A program made the position numbers and the translations under genes. A DNA stretch of 64,000 bases, taken from positions 496,001-560,000 of the forward strand of contig NZ_CP011773.1 in NCBI RefSeq assembly GCF_001021385.1, written 5' to 3'. The first letter of the stretch is position 1. Every line of letters begins with the position of its first letter. This document shows, in pieces, positions 51,343 through 60,126 of the stretch. The notes under the pieces are model-generated. The model was not told the origin of the DNA. It saw only the letters and a list, made by a program, of their open reading frames with translations, and searched no databases. Source of the DNA: Mycobacterium sp. EPa45. GTDB lineage: Bacteria; Actinomycetota; Actinomycetes; Mycobacteriales; Mycobacteriaceae.

Positions 51343-53220
51343 TCAGGTGCGAGGCTGACGTTTCTCGTCGAGCAACGCCAGCACCTGTTTGACCAGATCG
51401 TCGATGTCGGCGCCGGTGGTGTCGACCACCAGGTCGGCGTCCTCGGGTGGCTCATAGGGGCCATCCACGCCGGTCAGCCCCTTCAGCTCACCGGCACGTG
51501 CCCGCTTGTACAGCCCTTTGGGGTCACGCTTTTCGCATTCGCTCACCGGTGTGGACACCCACACTTCGATGAAGGGCAGCTTGGCCGCGTCGTTGAGGGC
51601 GCGCGCGATGTCACGGTCCGACTTCAACGGCGACACCAACGACGCGAGCGCGACGACTCCCGAGTCGGCGAACAACCGGGTGAGATGACCAACCCTGCGG
51701 ATGTTTTCGGCACGGTCACCGGCTGAGAAACCGAGGTCGTCGGACAGGCCGTGACGGATGTTGTCGCCGTCGAGCAGGTAGGCCACCTGACCCGACTCGA
51801 CGAGTGCGCGTTCGACGGCGACGGCCAGGGTCGATTTGCCCGATGCGGGCAGGCCCGTGAACCAGATCGTTGCGCCGCGTTGTTGCGTTGCATTCCAGCG
51901 GAATTCACGATCCAGTGAGGATGGGTGCCATTTGATGTCATTGCGGGTCTGCTCACCCGGCTTGACTTCACGAGCCTCGAGGATCGTGCCGGCGCCGACG
52001 GTGTCGTTCGAGCGCTCGTCGATCAGGATGAAGGCGCCGTTGTCGCGGTCCTCGACGTAAGGGTCGGCCACCACGATCGAGCTGGTGCGCAGCGTGATCG
52101 AACCGATGTCGTTGATGGCCAGCTCAACTGGGCCGTCGAGCTCGTCGAGGGTCTCGGGGTCCAGGCGGCTGTGCAACGACTGGACGGTGGCCCGCACCGT
52201 CCGCGTGCCCTGCTTGAGTGCCACCCGGTCGCCGGCCCGCAGCGGCGTGTCGGTGAACCAGCACACGGTGGCGTCCAGTTCGCGCGCCAGGGTCGGCAGG
52301 TTCGCGTCATCGAGTCCGCTGACCAGAACATCGCCGCGTCCGACGTCGATGTCATCGGCGAGTTCTACCGAAACCGACAGTGGGGCAACGGCAGTCGTTC
52401 GCGCATCATCGAGGGTATCGACGGCGGTCACTACCGAACGAGTGCCGGATGGAAGCGAAATGACCGGATCGCCGACTGTCAGCGTGCCGGCGGAGAGCCG
52501 CCCGGTGTATCGGCGGCGTTGCTCGGCAGTCGGTCGCGACACCCACTGAATGGGCAGCCGGAGCCGGCGCTGCTCGGCCTGTGGCGCCGACAACTCCACC
52601 TGCTCCAGGTACTCCAGCAGCGTCGGCCCGTCATACCAGGGCGTCTGCGTCGACCGGTGCACGACATTGTCGCCATGCTTGGCCGCAATCGGAATGACCG
52701 TCAGATCGAGGCCACCCAGACGAGCCGACAACTGCCGCAACTGATCTTCGACCTCACTGAACCGCGCCTGGTCGAAGCCGACGAGGTCAATCTTGTTGAT
52801 TGTGGCCACGAAGTGCTTGATGCCCACGAGCTTGGCGATTCGGGCATGCCGCCGGGTCTGCCGGAGGACACCCGCGCGAGCGTCGACGAGCAGGATCGCG
52901 ACATGGGCATTGGATGCGCCGGTGAACATGTTGCGGGTGTAGCGCTCATGGCCGGGGGTGTCGGCGAGGATGTAGCTGCGGGTGTCTGTCGAAAAGAACC
53001 GGTAGGCAACATCAATCGTGATGCCCTGCTCGCGTTCGGCACGCAGACCGTCGGACAACGCGGCCAGGTCGGCCACGCCCTCCTCGTCGGTGACCGCCTC
53101 GAGGTGGTCGAGCGGCAGGCTGTCGGTGTCGTGCAGCAGCCTGCCGATCAGGGTGCTCTTACCGTCGTCGACTGAGCCTGCGGTCGCGATTCTCAGCAGC
53201 TGACGTGTCGCCGATGTCAT
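51343..53220 (-). CDS. cysNC: Bifunctional sulfate adenylyltransferase subunit 1 / APS kinase CysNC
   Basis: A 625-residue fusion. The N-terminal GTPase (about 1-430; GSVDDGKSTL, DTPGHERYTRNM, INKIDL) drives sulfate adenylation by CysD, and the C-terminal APS kinase (about 440-625; FTGLPASGKSTL, DGDNIRHGL, FIEVWVSTP) phosphorylates APS to PAPS. All P-loop residues are present in both halves. PAPS serves sulfotransferases and, after reduction, cysteine synthesis. The start codon overlaps the cysD stop by one base (TGATG). It is followed on the same strand, after 89 bases, by a membrane glycosyltransferase gene. Confidence 0.97.
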   Translation of the reverse strand: MTSATRQLLRIATAGSVDDGKSTLIGRLLHDTDSLPLDHLEAVTDEEGVADLAALSDGLRAEREQGITIDVAYRFFSTDTRSYILADTPGHERYTRNMFTGASNAHVAILLVDARAGVLRQTRRHARIAKLVGIKHFVATINKIDLVGFDQARFSEVEDQLRQLSARLGGLDLTVIPIAAKHGDNVVHRSTQTPWYDGPTLLEYLEQVELSAPQAEQRRLRLPIQWVSRPTAEQRRRYTGRLSAGTLTVGDPVISLPSGTRSVVTAVDTLDDARTTAVAPLSVSVELADDIDVGRGDVLVSGLDDANLPTLARELDATVCWFTDTPLRAGDRVALKQGTRTVRATVQSLHSRLDPETLDELDGPVELAINDIGSITLRTSSIVVADPYVEDRDNGAFILIDERSNDTVGAGTILEAREVKPGEQTRNDIKWHPSSLDREFRWNATQQRGATIWFTGLPASGKSTLAVAVERALVESGQVAYLLDGDNIRHGLSDDLGFSAGDRAENIRRVGHLTRLFADSGVVALASLVSPLKSDRDIARALNDAAKLPFIEVWVSTPVSECEKRDPKGLYKRARAGELKGLTGVDGPYEPPEDADLVVDTTGADIDDLVKQVLALLDEKRQPRT

Positions 53221-54146
53221 CAGAAATAACCTTCGCGTTTGCGGTCTTCCATGGCGGCGACCGACGTGCGGTCGTCGGCGCGGGTCTCGCCGCGCTCTGA
53301 GACCGTCGCGGCTGAGATTTCAGCAATGACGCCGTCGATACCGGTGGCTTCGGAGCGCACCGCTCCGGTGATGGTCAGATCGCCGACAGTGCGGTAACGG
53401 ACCCATTCGACCCGGGAGCGTTCGTCACCCTGCGGCTGGGCGTATTCGGACACCGCCAGCAGGATGCCGTCGCGTTCGAAAACTTCACGCTCGTGGGCGA
53501 AGTAGATCGACGGTAGCTCGAGGTCCTCGAGCTCGATGTAGCGCCAGATGTCCAGCTCGGTCCAGTTGCTCAGCGGGAAGACCCGAACCTGCTCGCCCTT
53601 CTTGATGCGCCCGTTGTAGAGCGACCAGGGCTCGGGGCGTTGGGCGCGTGGATCCCACTGACCGAACTCGTCGCGGAAGCTCAGGATCCGCTCCTTGGCC
53701 CGGGCTCGCTCCTCGTCGCGACGTGCGCCGCCGAATGCGGCGTCGAATTCGCCGGCCTCCAGGGCGTCGAGCAAGGTGCGGGTCTGCTGACGGTTCCGGG
53801 ACGCACCGGGTCCCGGGTCGGCGACCCGGCCGGTGTCGATCGACTCCTGCACCGAAGCGACGATCAATTTGTGGCCCTCACCGGTGACCCGGCGATCCCG
53901 GAACTCGATGACCTCGTCGAAGTTGTGCCCAGTGTCGACGTGTAGCACCGGAAAGGGCAGGGGAGAGGGACGAAATGCCTTCTCCGCCAACCGCAACAGG
54001 ACAATCGAGTCCTTACCGGCAGAGAACAGCAGCACCGGGCGCTGAAGCTCGGCGACGACTTCCCGGATGATGTGCACGGATTCGGCTTCCAGCAGCCGCA
54101 ATTCGTCGACGTGGGTGGTGTCCACGGTGGTGGCTTCCGCGGTCAT
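53220..54146 (-). CDS. cysD: Sulfate adenylyltransferase subunit 2 CysD
   Basis: A 308-residue ATP-pyrophosphatase of the PAPS-reductase-like fold that makes APS from ATP and sulfate with Cys[20 protein letters not shown] (PP-loop SGGKDS variant), [16 protein letters not shown] and [17 protein letters not shown] are characteristic. ATG 54146 was chosen (GAGGG eight bases upstream), overlapping the stf0 stop as ATGA; a start further upstream would add 16 residues read inside stf0. Translational coupling to a sulfotransferase is unusual and ties sulfate activation to its use. Confidence 0.96.
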   Translation of the reverse strand: MTAEATTVDTTHVDELRLLEAESVHIIREVVAELQRPVLLFSAGKDSIVLLRLAEKAFRPSPLPFPVLHVDTGHNFDEVIEFRDRRVTGEGHKLIVASVQESIDTGRVADPGPGASRNRQQTRTLLDALEAGEFDAAFGGARRDEERARAKERILSFRDEFGQWDPRAQRPEPWSLYNGRIKKGEQVRVFPLSNWTELDIWRYIELEDLELPSIYFAHEREVFERDGILLAVSEYAQPQGDERSRVEWVRYRTVGDLTITGAVRSEATGIDGVIAEISAATVSERGETRADDRTSVAAMEDRKREGYF

Positions 54147-54946
54147 GTCGGCAGGCCCTCTCTTTCTGCATCGGCACGGTAGCGGTCTACCCATTCGTCG
54201 GAGCGCTGATCCGCCTGGCGCTCCAGGACGGGTGCGGGCGCGAGTCTGCGGTCCAGTCCGAGCGCTTCGAGGATCTGGCCGACGACGTCAGTCAGGTTGC
54301 GCCACAACACCGGATAGGGAACGTCGATGGGATGGACGTCCTCCTCGGCGAACCAGTTGCGCCAGCCTTCCTCCTGCTCGCGGAGCATCTGCACCACGTA
54401 GGCGATCGCCCTGGCGTGGTATTCGGCTCTGGCGTCACGCACCGGATCGGGTCGGCCCCGCCAGACTCGGGTCTGGACCGCTCGCCAGAACGACACCGCT
54501 TGGGAGATCACGTCCGGGCGGTAGACGTGGATCAGTACCGGATCGCTGCCGACGACGTCGCGGATGGCCGACAGCAGACCCGACCCTGACCGCGCCGGCA
54601 GGTCCTTGGCGCGGCTGAGCAACAGCGGGGTTTGGTTCCACATCAGTTTGCCGCCCCAGATGCCGTTGGGAGTGCGGCCGACAGTGCGGATGTAGTCCCG
54701 CCAGATTTCCGCCGGGGCCAGGTCCGGCTTGCCTTCGACGATCGGATCGAGCAATCGCAGAATCGATTCGTCATCGGTGTCGGCAAACCACTCCCTGGGC
54801 TGCGGCGACATGCTGGTGGTCGGCAGGTACTGGAAGAACTCCTGGGGTTCTCCGGCGACGCCGGTGGCTCGCAACGACTCGACCAGCAGCGTGCTGCCGC
54901 TTCGCTGGGAGGCGAGTACGAGGTAGGCGGTCGGATGATCGGGCAT
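54143..54946 (-). CDS. stf0: Trehalose 2-sulfotransferase Stf0
   Basis: A 267-residue PAPS-dependent sulfotransferase, the same length as M. tuberculosis Stf0, which sulfates trehalose as the first step to sulfolipid-1. [13 protein letters not shown] is the 5'-phosphosulfate loop; [21 protein letters not shown] and [17 protein letters not shown] (3'-phosphate region) are family features, including the Glu implicated in catalysis in the GEPQEFF loop. It is followed by cysD (4-base overlap) and cysNC, which make its cofactor. No Pks2, PapA or Mmpl8 homologue is in the window, so the final product need not be sulfolipid-1. Confidence 0.93.
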   Translation of the reverse strand: MPDHPTAYLVLASQRSGSTLLVESLRATGVAGEPQEFFQYLPTTSMSPQPREWFADTDDESILRLLDPIVEGKPDLAPAEIWRDYIRTVGRTPNGIWGGKLMWNQTPLLLSRAKDLPARSGSGLLSAIRDVVGSDPVLIHVYRPDVISQAVSFWRAVQTRVWRGRPDPVRDARAEYHARAIAYVVQMLREQEEGWRNWFAEEDVHPIDVPYPVLWRNLTDVVGQILEALGLDRRLAPAPVLERQADQRSDEWVDRYRADAEREGLPT

Positions 54947-55013
54947 GAGCTGAAGCCTAATAGCACTGATACGTCGACGCCGACGTCAGAATTTAAACTC
55001 CCACTGACGAAAA

Positions 55014-56390
55014 CTATTGCGGGAAGCCGATTTCATCTTCTAAACCTCGTTCCGAGGCGACAGCCGATCTGCTCGTCAGGGTAAAGCCGTGGATCTCGAA
55101 ATAAGTTTCGGTGTAGCGGGCTGCGATACGGGTGCCGGCGAACTCAGACGGAATGGCGTCGCCGGTCTTCTGGCGCCAATCGTTCAGGCGGACCGCGAGC
55201 TCCTCGGCGATGGTCTCGACTTCCTCACTCGCGCCGGCCGTCAGCAGATTGATCGACTCGGCCGGGTCGGCCTCGAGGTCGTAGAGCTCGCGGGCCGGGC
55301 GAGGGCCGTTGATGAATGGTTCTACTGCGTGCCCTGATGGGCTTTCCTCGATATCCAGCGGCAGGTCCAGCAGTGGTCGTTGCGCGTAATTTTCGATGTA
55401 GCTGTACTTCTTGGTGCGGATCGCGCGGATGGGGTCGTAGGAGTCGTGATACGTCTTCTCGGTGTATACGTGATCGCGGACGGTATTATGCTGCCCGGCA
55501 AGCAGATTGGCGGCGTGCGACAGTCCTTCGACATCCTCGCCGGGGCCGATGCCGACCAGGTCCAGCAGGGTCGGCATCAGGTCGACGCCACTGAACAGCT
55601 CGTCGTAAACCAGTGGTGCGTTCTGGAGCCGCCGTGGCGGCCGGATGATCGTCGCGATCCCCGTCCCGGCGTCGTAGAGGGTGGACTTCGCGCGCGGGAA
55701 CGCCGGCCCGTGGTCGGTCAGGAACACCACCCAGGTGTTGGCAGCCAGTCCCGTGTCGTCGAGAGTGTCCAGCAAGCGGCCGACCGCGGCGTCGGCGACG
55801 GCAATCGAGCCGTAGAAGTCCGCGAGGTCACCCCGTACCTCAGGGGTGTCGGGGAGGAAATCGGGAACGTCGACGTCGGCGGTATCAGCCGGCTCGTAGC
55901 GATCATGTGGATACGGCCGGTGGGTTTCGAAGAACCCGGCGGTCAGCAGGAAGGGGTTGACCTGCGCCAGTGGCGCGCTCTCGGTCAGCCACTCCTGAGC
56001 GCGTTCGACGACATATTCGCAGTAGGAGTTGGACACGTCGAACTCGTCGTACCCCAGTCGCGCCGGGAACGATGTTTCGTGTTGCATGCCGAAAAGTGCT
56101 GAGTACCAACCATTCTCATGGAGAATATGGGGCAGGGTACGCACCCCGGCGCGGTATTCGAAACCGTGATGCGCCAAGCCGACCAGTCCGTTGCTGTGCG
56201 GATAGCGGCCGGTGAAGAGGGATCCGCGCGCCGGGGAACACAACGGAGCGGTGGCGTGCGCGCGGGTGAACAGAATGCCCTCGGAGGCGAGCTGGTCCAG
56301 GCGCGGGCTCGACACCCCCGGATATCCGTAGACACCCAGGCAACGGCCCAGATCATGCCAGTGGACGATCAGCAGGTTGTCCCGGCTCAC
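55014..56390 (-). CDS. Sulfatase (alkaline-phosphatase superfamily, Rv0296c-like)
   Basis: A 458-residue type I sulfatase. CSPARGS (Cys51-x-Pro-x-Arg55) is the site converted to formylglycine; DH in FLTDHGPAF and the N-terminal HWHDLGRCLG supply metal ligands, though the first Asp pair of classic sulfatases is replaced by His-Asp. No signal peptide, so it acts in the cytosol or leaves by another route. The GTG start at 56390 has GGAGG five bases upstream. The AT-rich 67-base gap to stf0 contains no clear terminator, so sulfatase and sulfotransferase may be one transcript: one removes sulfate esters, the next adds them. Confidence 0.9.
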   Translation of the reverse strand: MSRDNLLIVHWHDLGRCLGVYGYPGVSSPRLDQLASEGILFTRAHATAPLCSPARGSLFTGRYPHSNGLVGLAHHGFEYRAGVRTLPHILHENGWYSALFGMQHETSFPARLGYDEFDVSNSYCEYVVERAQEWLTESAPLAQVNPFLLTAGFFETHRPYPHDRYEPADTADVDVPDFLPDTPEVRGDLADFYGSIAVADAAVGRLLDTLDDTGLAANTWVVFLTDHGPAFPRAKSTLYDAGTGIATIIRPPRRLQNAPLVYDELFSGVDLMPTLLDLVGIGPGEDVEGLSHAANLLAGQHNTVRDHVYTEKTYHDSYDPIRAIRTKKYSYIENYAQRPLLDLPLDIEESPSGHAVEPFINGPRPARELYDLEADPAESINLLTAGASEEVETIAEELAVRLNDWRQKTGDAIPSEFAGTRIAARYTETYFEIHGFTLTSRSAVASERGLEDEIGFPQ

Positions 56391-56503
56391 GAATGCCTCC
56401 GTTCAGCTCTCACGGGTCTAGCTTGCCCCGCCGGGTGACGGTGCCCGCATCCGGCGTCGGGCGCAAGGGTTTTCCACAGCCGGAATCCAGGTCAGGGTGC
56501 ACG

Positions 56504-56986
56504 TCACGGGTTGTGTGGCACTCCGACCGCGCGGTAGACGTATTCCGGCGGCACATCGAATGACAACTGTCGAGCTGGCAGTCGACTCAGCACGTCGTCG
56601 GGGATGGCCACCTTGTACGACAATGACAAGTGACCGCTGAACTGTGGATCGACATCGGCGACATCGAGGTCCAAAGTGACTCCACTGCCTGATATTTCGA
56701 CCCTGACGGCGCCCTCTCGGTGATCACTCCAGGGGAGGTCCATCGTGCGCCCGGCCACTTTGGGAAAACTCGACAACGTCGCGACGGCACGCTGCGAGGT
56801 GAACACCACTGATCCGACATAGCTTGCGAATGCTCCACTGGCTCGCAGGCCCGGTACCTTGCCGCTGAACCGGCGGCTCACCGCGACATATTCGGCGAGA
56901 TAGATGATGCCCTCGCGCTCGAACTCCTCGCGCATCGCGCGTGGAAGCGCACCGATGCCGAACAATCGTCGTAGGAAGACGGCCAC
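56504..56986 (-). CDS. Conserved hypothetical protein (Rv0307c-like)
   Basis: A 160-residue protein of unknown function, equal in length to M. tuberculosis Rv0307c (from memory), which also sits beside a PAP2 phosphatase gene. No membrane segment or signal peptide is seen. The C-terminal half is beta-rich (VRVEISGSGVTLDLDVADV, LSLSYKVAIPDDVL) and may be a lipid-binding or immunoglobulin-like sandwich, but no catalytic motif is visible. The start GTG 56986 has no clear ribosome binding site. It diverges from the PAP2 gene across 40 bases. Confidence 0.75.
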   Translation of the reverse strand: MAVFLRRLFGIGALPRAMREEFEREGIIYLAEYVAVSRRFSGKVPGLRASGAFASYVGSVVFTSQRAVATLSSFPKVAGRTMDLPWSDHREGAVRVEISGSGVTLDLDVADVDPQFSGHLSLSYKVAIPDDVLSRLPARQLSFDVPPEYVYRAVGVPHNP

Positions 56987-57026
56987 GCCGACGATCGTGC
57001 CAGACTCCCGTGGTACTCAAGAAGAG

Positions 57027-57695
57027 ATGGCATCGAAAAAAACATGGCTGATCGCGTCGCTCGTCGTCGCTGTGGCCGTCTACGCGACGATGTGGGTCGG
57101 GTACGCCCTGAGCTGGGCGTGGCTGGATGCCGTCGACACCGACCTGCTGCAGGCGTTCCACAATATCGGTGCCTCGCGCCCGAGCTGGGTGTCGTTCTGG
57201 GTGGTGTTCTGCGCGGTGTTCGGGCCGAATGGCTTTCGGGTGGTCGCGCTGGTGTTGGTCATCGTCGCGTTGGTGCGCCGCAAAGTGGCCACCGCGCTGT
57301 TCTTGGTGATCAGCATCGGACTGATGGGCGCCGTCACCGAAGGTGCGAAGTACCTTGCCGGCCGGCCGCGGCCGGCGACGGCGCTGGCCCACGGATCGTC
57401 GACGTCGTTTCCGTCCGGGCACGCACTGGGTGTGATGGTCGGCGTGCTCGCCCTGCTCACGGTGCTGTGGCCGCACCTGAGCCAGCGGCTCAGGCTGGTG
57501 CTGGCCGTCGTAGGGGGCGCGTTGGTCCTCGTCGTCGGAGTGGCGCGGGTGGTGCTCAACGTCCATCACCCGTCTGACGTGCTGGCCGGCTGGGCCCTCG
57601 GCTACGTCTACTTCCTGCTCTGTGTACGGCTGGTGCCGCCGCGTGGGCTCAGTTCAGCGGCCGAAACACGGGAAGCACTCGATACTTCGCGCTGA
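57027..57695 (+). CDS. PAP2-family membrane phosphatase (Rv0308-like)
   Basis: A 222-residue integral membrane phosphatase with six helices. The three PAP2 motifs are complete: KYLAGRPRP, SFPSGHA and RVVLNVHHPSDV (catalytic His and Asp). Members remove phosphate from undecaprenyl-diphosphate, phosphatidic acid or related lipids. ATG 57027 was chosen over upstream codons in the same frame, which overlap the divergent gene. Its 3' end overlaps the convergent PAP2/kinase gene by 47 bases. Confidence 0.88.
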   Translation: MASKKTWLIASLVVAVAVYATMWVGYALSWAWLDAVDTDLLQAFHNIGASRPSWVSFWVVFCAVFGPNGFRVVALVLVIVALVRRKVATALFLVISIGLMGAVTEGAKYLAGRPRPATALAHGSSTSFPSGHALGVMVGVLALLTVLWPHLSQRLRLVLAVVGGALVLVVGVARVVLNVHHPSDVLAGWALGYVYFLLCVRLVPPRGLSSAAETREALDTSR

Positions 57696-59139
57696 ACGAC
57701 GCCTTTTCGTAGTCGTCGCCGACCTCGCCGTCGCGGGCCATTGGCGTCGGGCCGTCAACAGCCTCGAACGAGAACTCCGGTGCTTGGATCTCGTGGTACA
57801 GCGGGCTGCGTTCCAGGCGCCCGAGCGTCACCGCGGCGAGGATGCGCAGGCGGCTCAGTCGCTTGCCGGTTTCCAGGATGCGGACGTCGATCAGGCCGTC
57901 GTCCATGCGGGTCCGCCGAGCCGGAGCGAAACCCGACGGCAGATAGACGGAGTTGCCCAGGAAGAACAACGACGTCTGAATAGTCTTGTTGTCGTACCGG
58001 ATTCGGACCGGTGTGCCCTTACGCAGCGCGTGCAACATCGCGTACATGCCCGCCAACGGCTTGCCGATCTTGTGCTCGAGCTTCTCCCGGGTCTGAACGA
58101 ACAACGGGTAGGCGCCGATGCTGGCAGTGTTGATCACCATCTGGTCCTCGTTGAGGCAGACCAGATCCACACAGGACACGCTGCCGGAACGGATCGCCGT
58201 GACCGTCCGCTCGACGGTGTCGCAGCCGATGTCCTTGGCGAAGTGGTTGAAGGTCCCGGCGGGAAAGACCGCCAGGGGTAGCCCTTCTGCTATCGCCACC
58301 CCCGCGGCGCACGCGACCGTCCCGTCACCGCCGCCCACTCCGAGCACCTCGGCGCGTTGGGCGGCCTCACGCAAGACTTCGTCCGGGTTGTCGTCCTCGC
58401 CGAGTTCGACGATCTCCGCCTTCGGCAGCTTTTCGCGGACCTCGTCGATGACCCGGGTCCCGTTGCCGCTGCCCGAGGCCGGATTGATGACGAGCACGAC
58501 GCCGTCGCCCTCGGGACGCTCCGGGGTATCGATCACCAGCGGTTCGGTCGAGGGCAGCTTGGCCGGCACGATCGGCGGAACCAGCCGGCCGCCCAGTACG
58601 GCGATCCCAGCGCCGATGCCGAATCCGGCGAACACGTCGCCGGGGTAGTGAGCTCCGGTGGCCACCCGGGATAGACCGACCAACCCGGCCAGCAGAGCCA
58701 GGCCCAGGCCCAGCGGGGGATTCTCCAGGCCGACGGCGACGGCGAAGGCGGCTGCGCTGGCCGAATGCCCGGAGGGCAGCGAGTTCGAGGTAGGTACTCG
58801 GCGTGACCGTCGGACCAGCGGCACCAGCGTGCGGTTGGGACGCGCGCGCTTCCACACCCGCTTGGCGCCCTGATTGGTCACCAGGCTGGTGATGCCCAGC
58901 GTGATCACCCCCCGGCCTGCGCCCCGGCGGGCTGACGGTGAACCCGTCGCGGCCAGGACCGCCGCGATCGCGAACCACAGCTTGGAGCGGTCTGCTGCGC
59001 GGGTGAGGATGGGCATGGCCTTGTCCAGCAGCAGGCTCGGCGACTCAGCAACGGCCTCGAAGACCTCGCGGTCCAGCGTGCCGAGGCCGCCCGTGATCTG
59101 ACGGATGCCCTGACCTTCTAGCAAGCTTCGCGATGTCAT
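57649..59139 (-). CDS. Bifunctional PAP2 phosphatase / diacylglycerol-kinase-like protein
   Basis: A 496-residue fusion. Residues 1-205 form a PAP2 domain with KRVWKRARP, NSLPSGHSAS and RVATGAHYPGDVFAG. Residues 215-496 form a DAGK/LCB5 lipid-kinase domain with VLVINPASGSGNG, the nucleotide loop GGGDGTVACAAGVA and PAGTFNHFAKDIG. One enzyme may therefore both dephosphorylate and phosphorylate lipids, or recycle polyprenol. It lies 18 bases downstream of the small secreted-protein trio on the same strand and may be their last cistron. Confidence 0.9.
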   Translation of the reverse strand: MTSRSLLEGQGIRQITGGLGTLDREVFEAVAESPSLLLDKAMPILTRAADRSKLWFAIAAVLAATGSPSARRGAGRGVITLGITSLVTNQGAKRVWKRARPNRTLVPLVRRSRRVPTSNSLPSGHSASAAAFAVAVGLENPPLGLGLALLAGLVGLSRVATGAHYPGDVFAGFGIGAGIAVLGGRLVPPIVPAKLPSTEPLVIDTPERPEGDGVVLVINPASGSGNGTRVIDEVREKLPKAEIVELGEDDNPDEVLREAAQRAEVLGVGGGDGTVACAAGVAIAEGLPLAVFPAGTFNHFAKDIGCDTVERTVTAIRSGSVSCVDLVCLNEDQMVINTASIGAYPLFVQTREKLEHKIGKPLAGMYAMLHALRKGTPVRIRYDNKTIQTSLFFLGNSVYLPSGFAPARRTRMDDGLIDVRILETGKRLSRLRILAAVTLGRLERSPLYHEIQAPEFSFEAVDGPTPMARDGEVGDDYEKASFSAKYRVLPVFRPLN

Positions 59140-59157
59140 CGCTCCACGGTATCGGGG

Positions 59158-60126
59158 TCAGGACTTCGGCTCGCCGGATGCCTCGTCTGTGGGCTTGCTG
59201 TCGGGCAGGATGATGCGCCTCGTGGCGACGGGTTTGCCGTCGACCTTCTTGGTGACTTGAGGGTTGGCGGGCGGCGGGGTGGTGATGCGGCCCTGAACCG
59301 GTGCGCCGTTCTTCACGGTCGGGACGGACACCCGCTTGGTGTCGGCCTTGGCGTCCTTCTCTGCGCCACCGGCGCCGTGCATCGCGCCGGGCGGAATCAT
59401 CGGCATGCCGCCCATTCCGCCGGCGGGCGCCGAAGTGGGCGTGGCCATTCGCGGTGCCGGCACCTGGGTATTGGCTGCGGACGGCGACGTACCGGCGGCC
59501 GGGACCGGCGGCGGGCCGAGCATTGCGGTCGGCGAGGTCCCGCCGATGCCACCTCCGCCCCCACCGGATCCGCCACCGCCAGAACCCATTTCGCCTGGCG
59601 TCTCGCCGAAGTCACCGAGTGCCGGATCGGTGAGGCTGGCTTTGTCGAGCTCGGCGGCTTGTCCTCCCGCTTGCTGCATCATGCCCATGCCGGCCTGCAT
59701 CATCTGTTGGGCGCCTTGCGCGACCTGCTGGGGAATCTGGGCCAGGGGCTGCAGAGCGCCGCCCATCGCTCCGGCCAGCGCACCGGCAAGCTGGGAGGCC
59801 ATCTGCGGGAGTTGCTGGGCCATCTGATCGGCTTGGCCTTGGCCGGCGACGCCCTTCATCTCGGCGCTGGCCTGCTCGTCCTGGGCGGGGAACTTCGCTG
59901 CCGCGTCCGCGGTCTTGGAGTCGCGCTTGGCGTGTTCCTCGATGCTCTCGCTGTTGTCCTTCGGGTCACCGAGGTTGGCGGCGAGGCCGAGAACGCGGAG
60001 CAGTTGCTCGATCGGGGTCGCACCGGCGACGAGGGGGTCGGAGGTGATGGGTGGTGGGGGCATGTTCCCAGCGTTGGCCGCGACCCAGCCACCCTGATTC
60101 GAGTTCAGCTGTCCGCCGCCACTCAT
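59158..60126 (-). CDS. Hypothetical Gln/Gly/Pro-rich protein, third gene of an ESX-substrate-like trio
   Basis: A 322-residue protein of unknown function. It begins MSGGGQLNSNQGGW, has a short hydrophobic helix (PIEQLLRVLGLAANLGD), then a Gln/Met/Ala-rich amphipathic stretch (about 95-160: QLPQMASQLAGALAG, QQMMQAGMGMMQQAGG), a Gly-rich linker and a Pro/Lys-rich tail. No signal peptide or membrane helix. ATG 60126 overlaps the upstream stop (ATGA) with GGAGAAG about eight bases before. Its size and position resemble M. tuberculosis Rv2083 (about 314) beside Rv2082, from memory only. The build suggests a secreted or surface-attached protein. Confidence 0.7.
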   Translation of the reverse strand: MSGGGQLNSNQGGWVAANAGNMPPPPITSDPLVAGATPIEQLLRVLGLAANLGDPKDNSESIEEHAKRDSKTADAAAKFPAQDEQASAEMKGVAGQGQADQMAQQLPQMASQLAGALAGAMGGALQPLAQIPQQVAQGAQQMMQAGMGMMQQAGGQAAELDKASLTDPALGDFGETPGEMGSGGGGSGGGGGGIGGTSPTAMLGPPPVPAAGTSPSAANTQVPAPRMATPTSAPAGGMGGMPMIPPGAMHGAGGAEKDAKADTKRVSVPTVKNGAPVQGRITTPPPANPQVTKKVDGKPVATRRIILPDSKPTDEASGEPKS

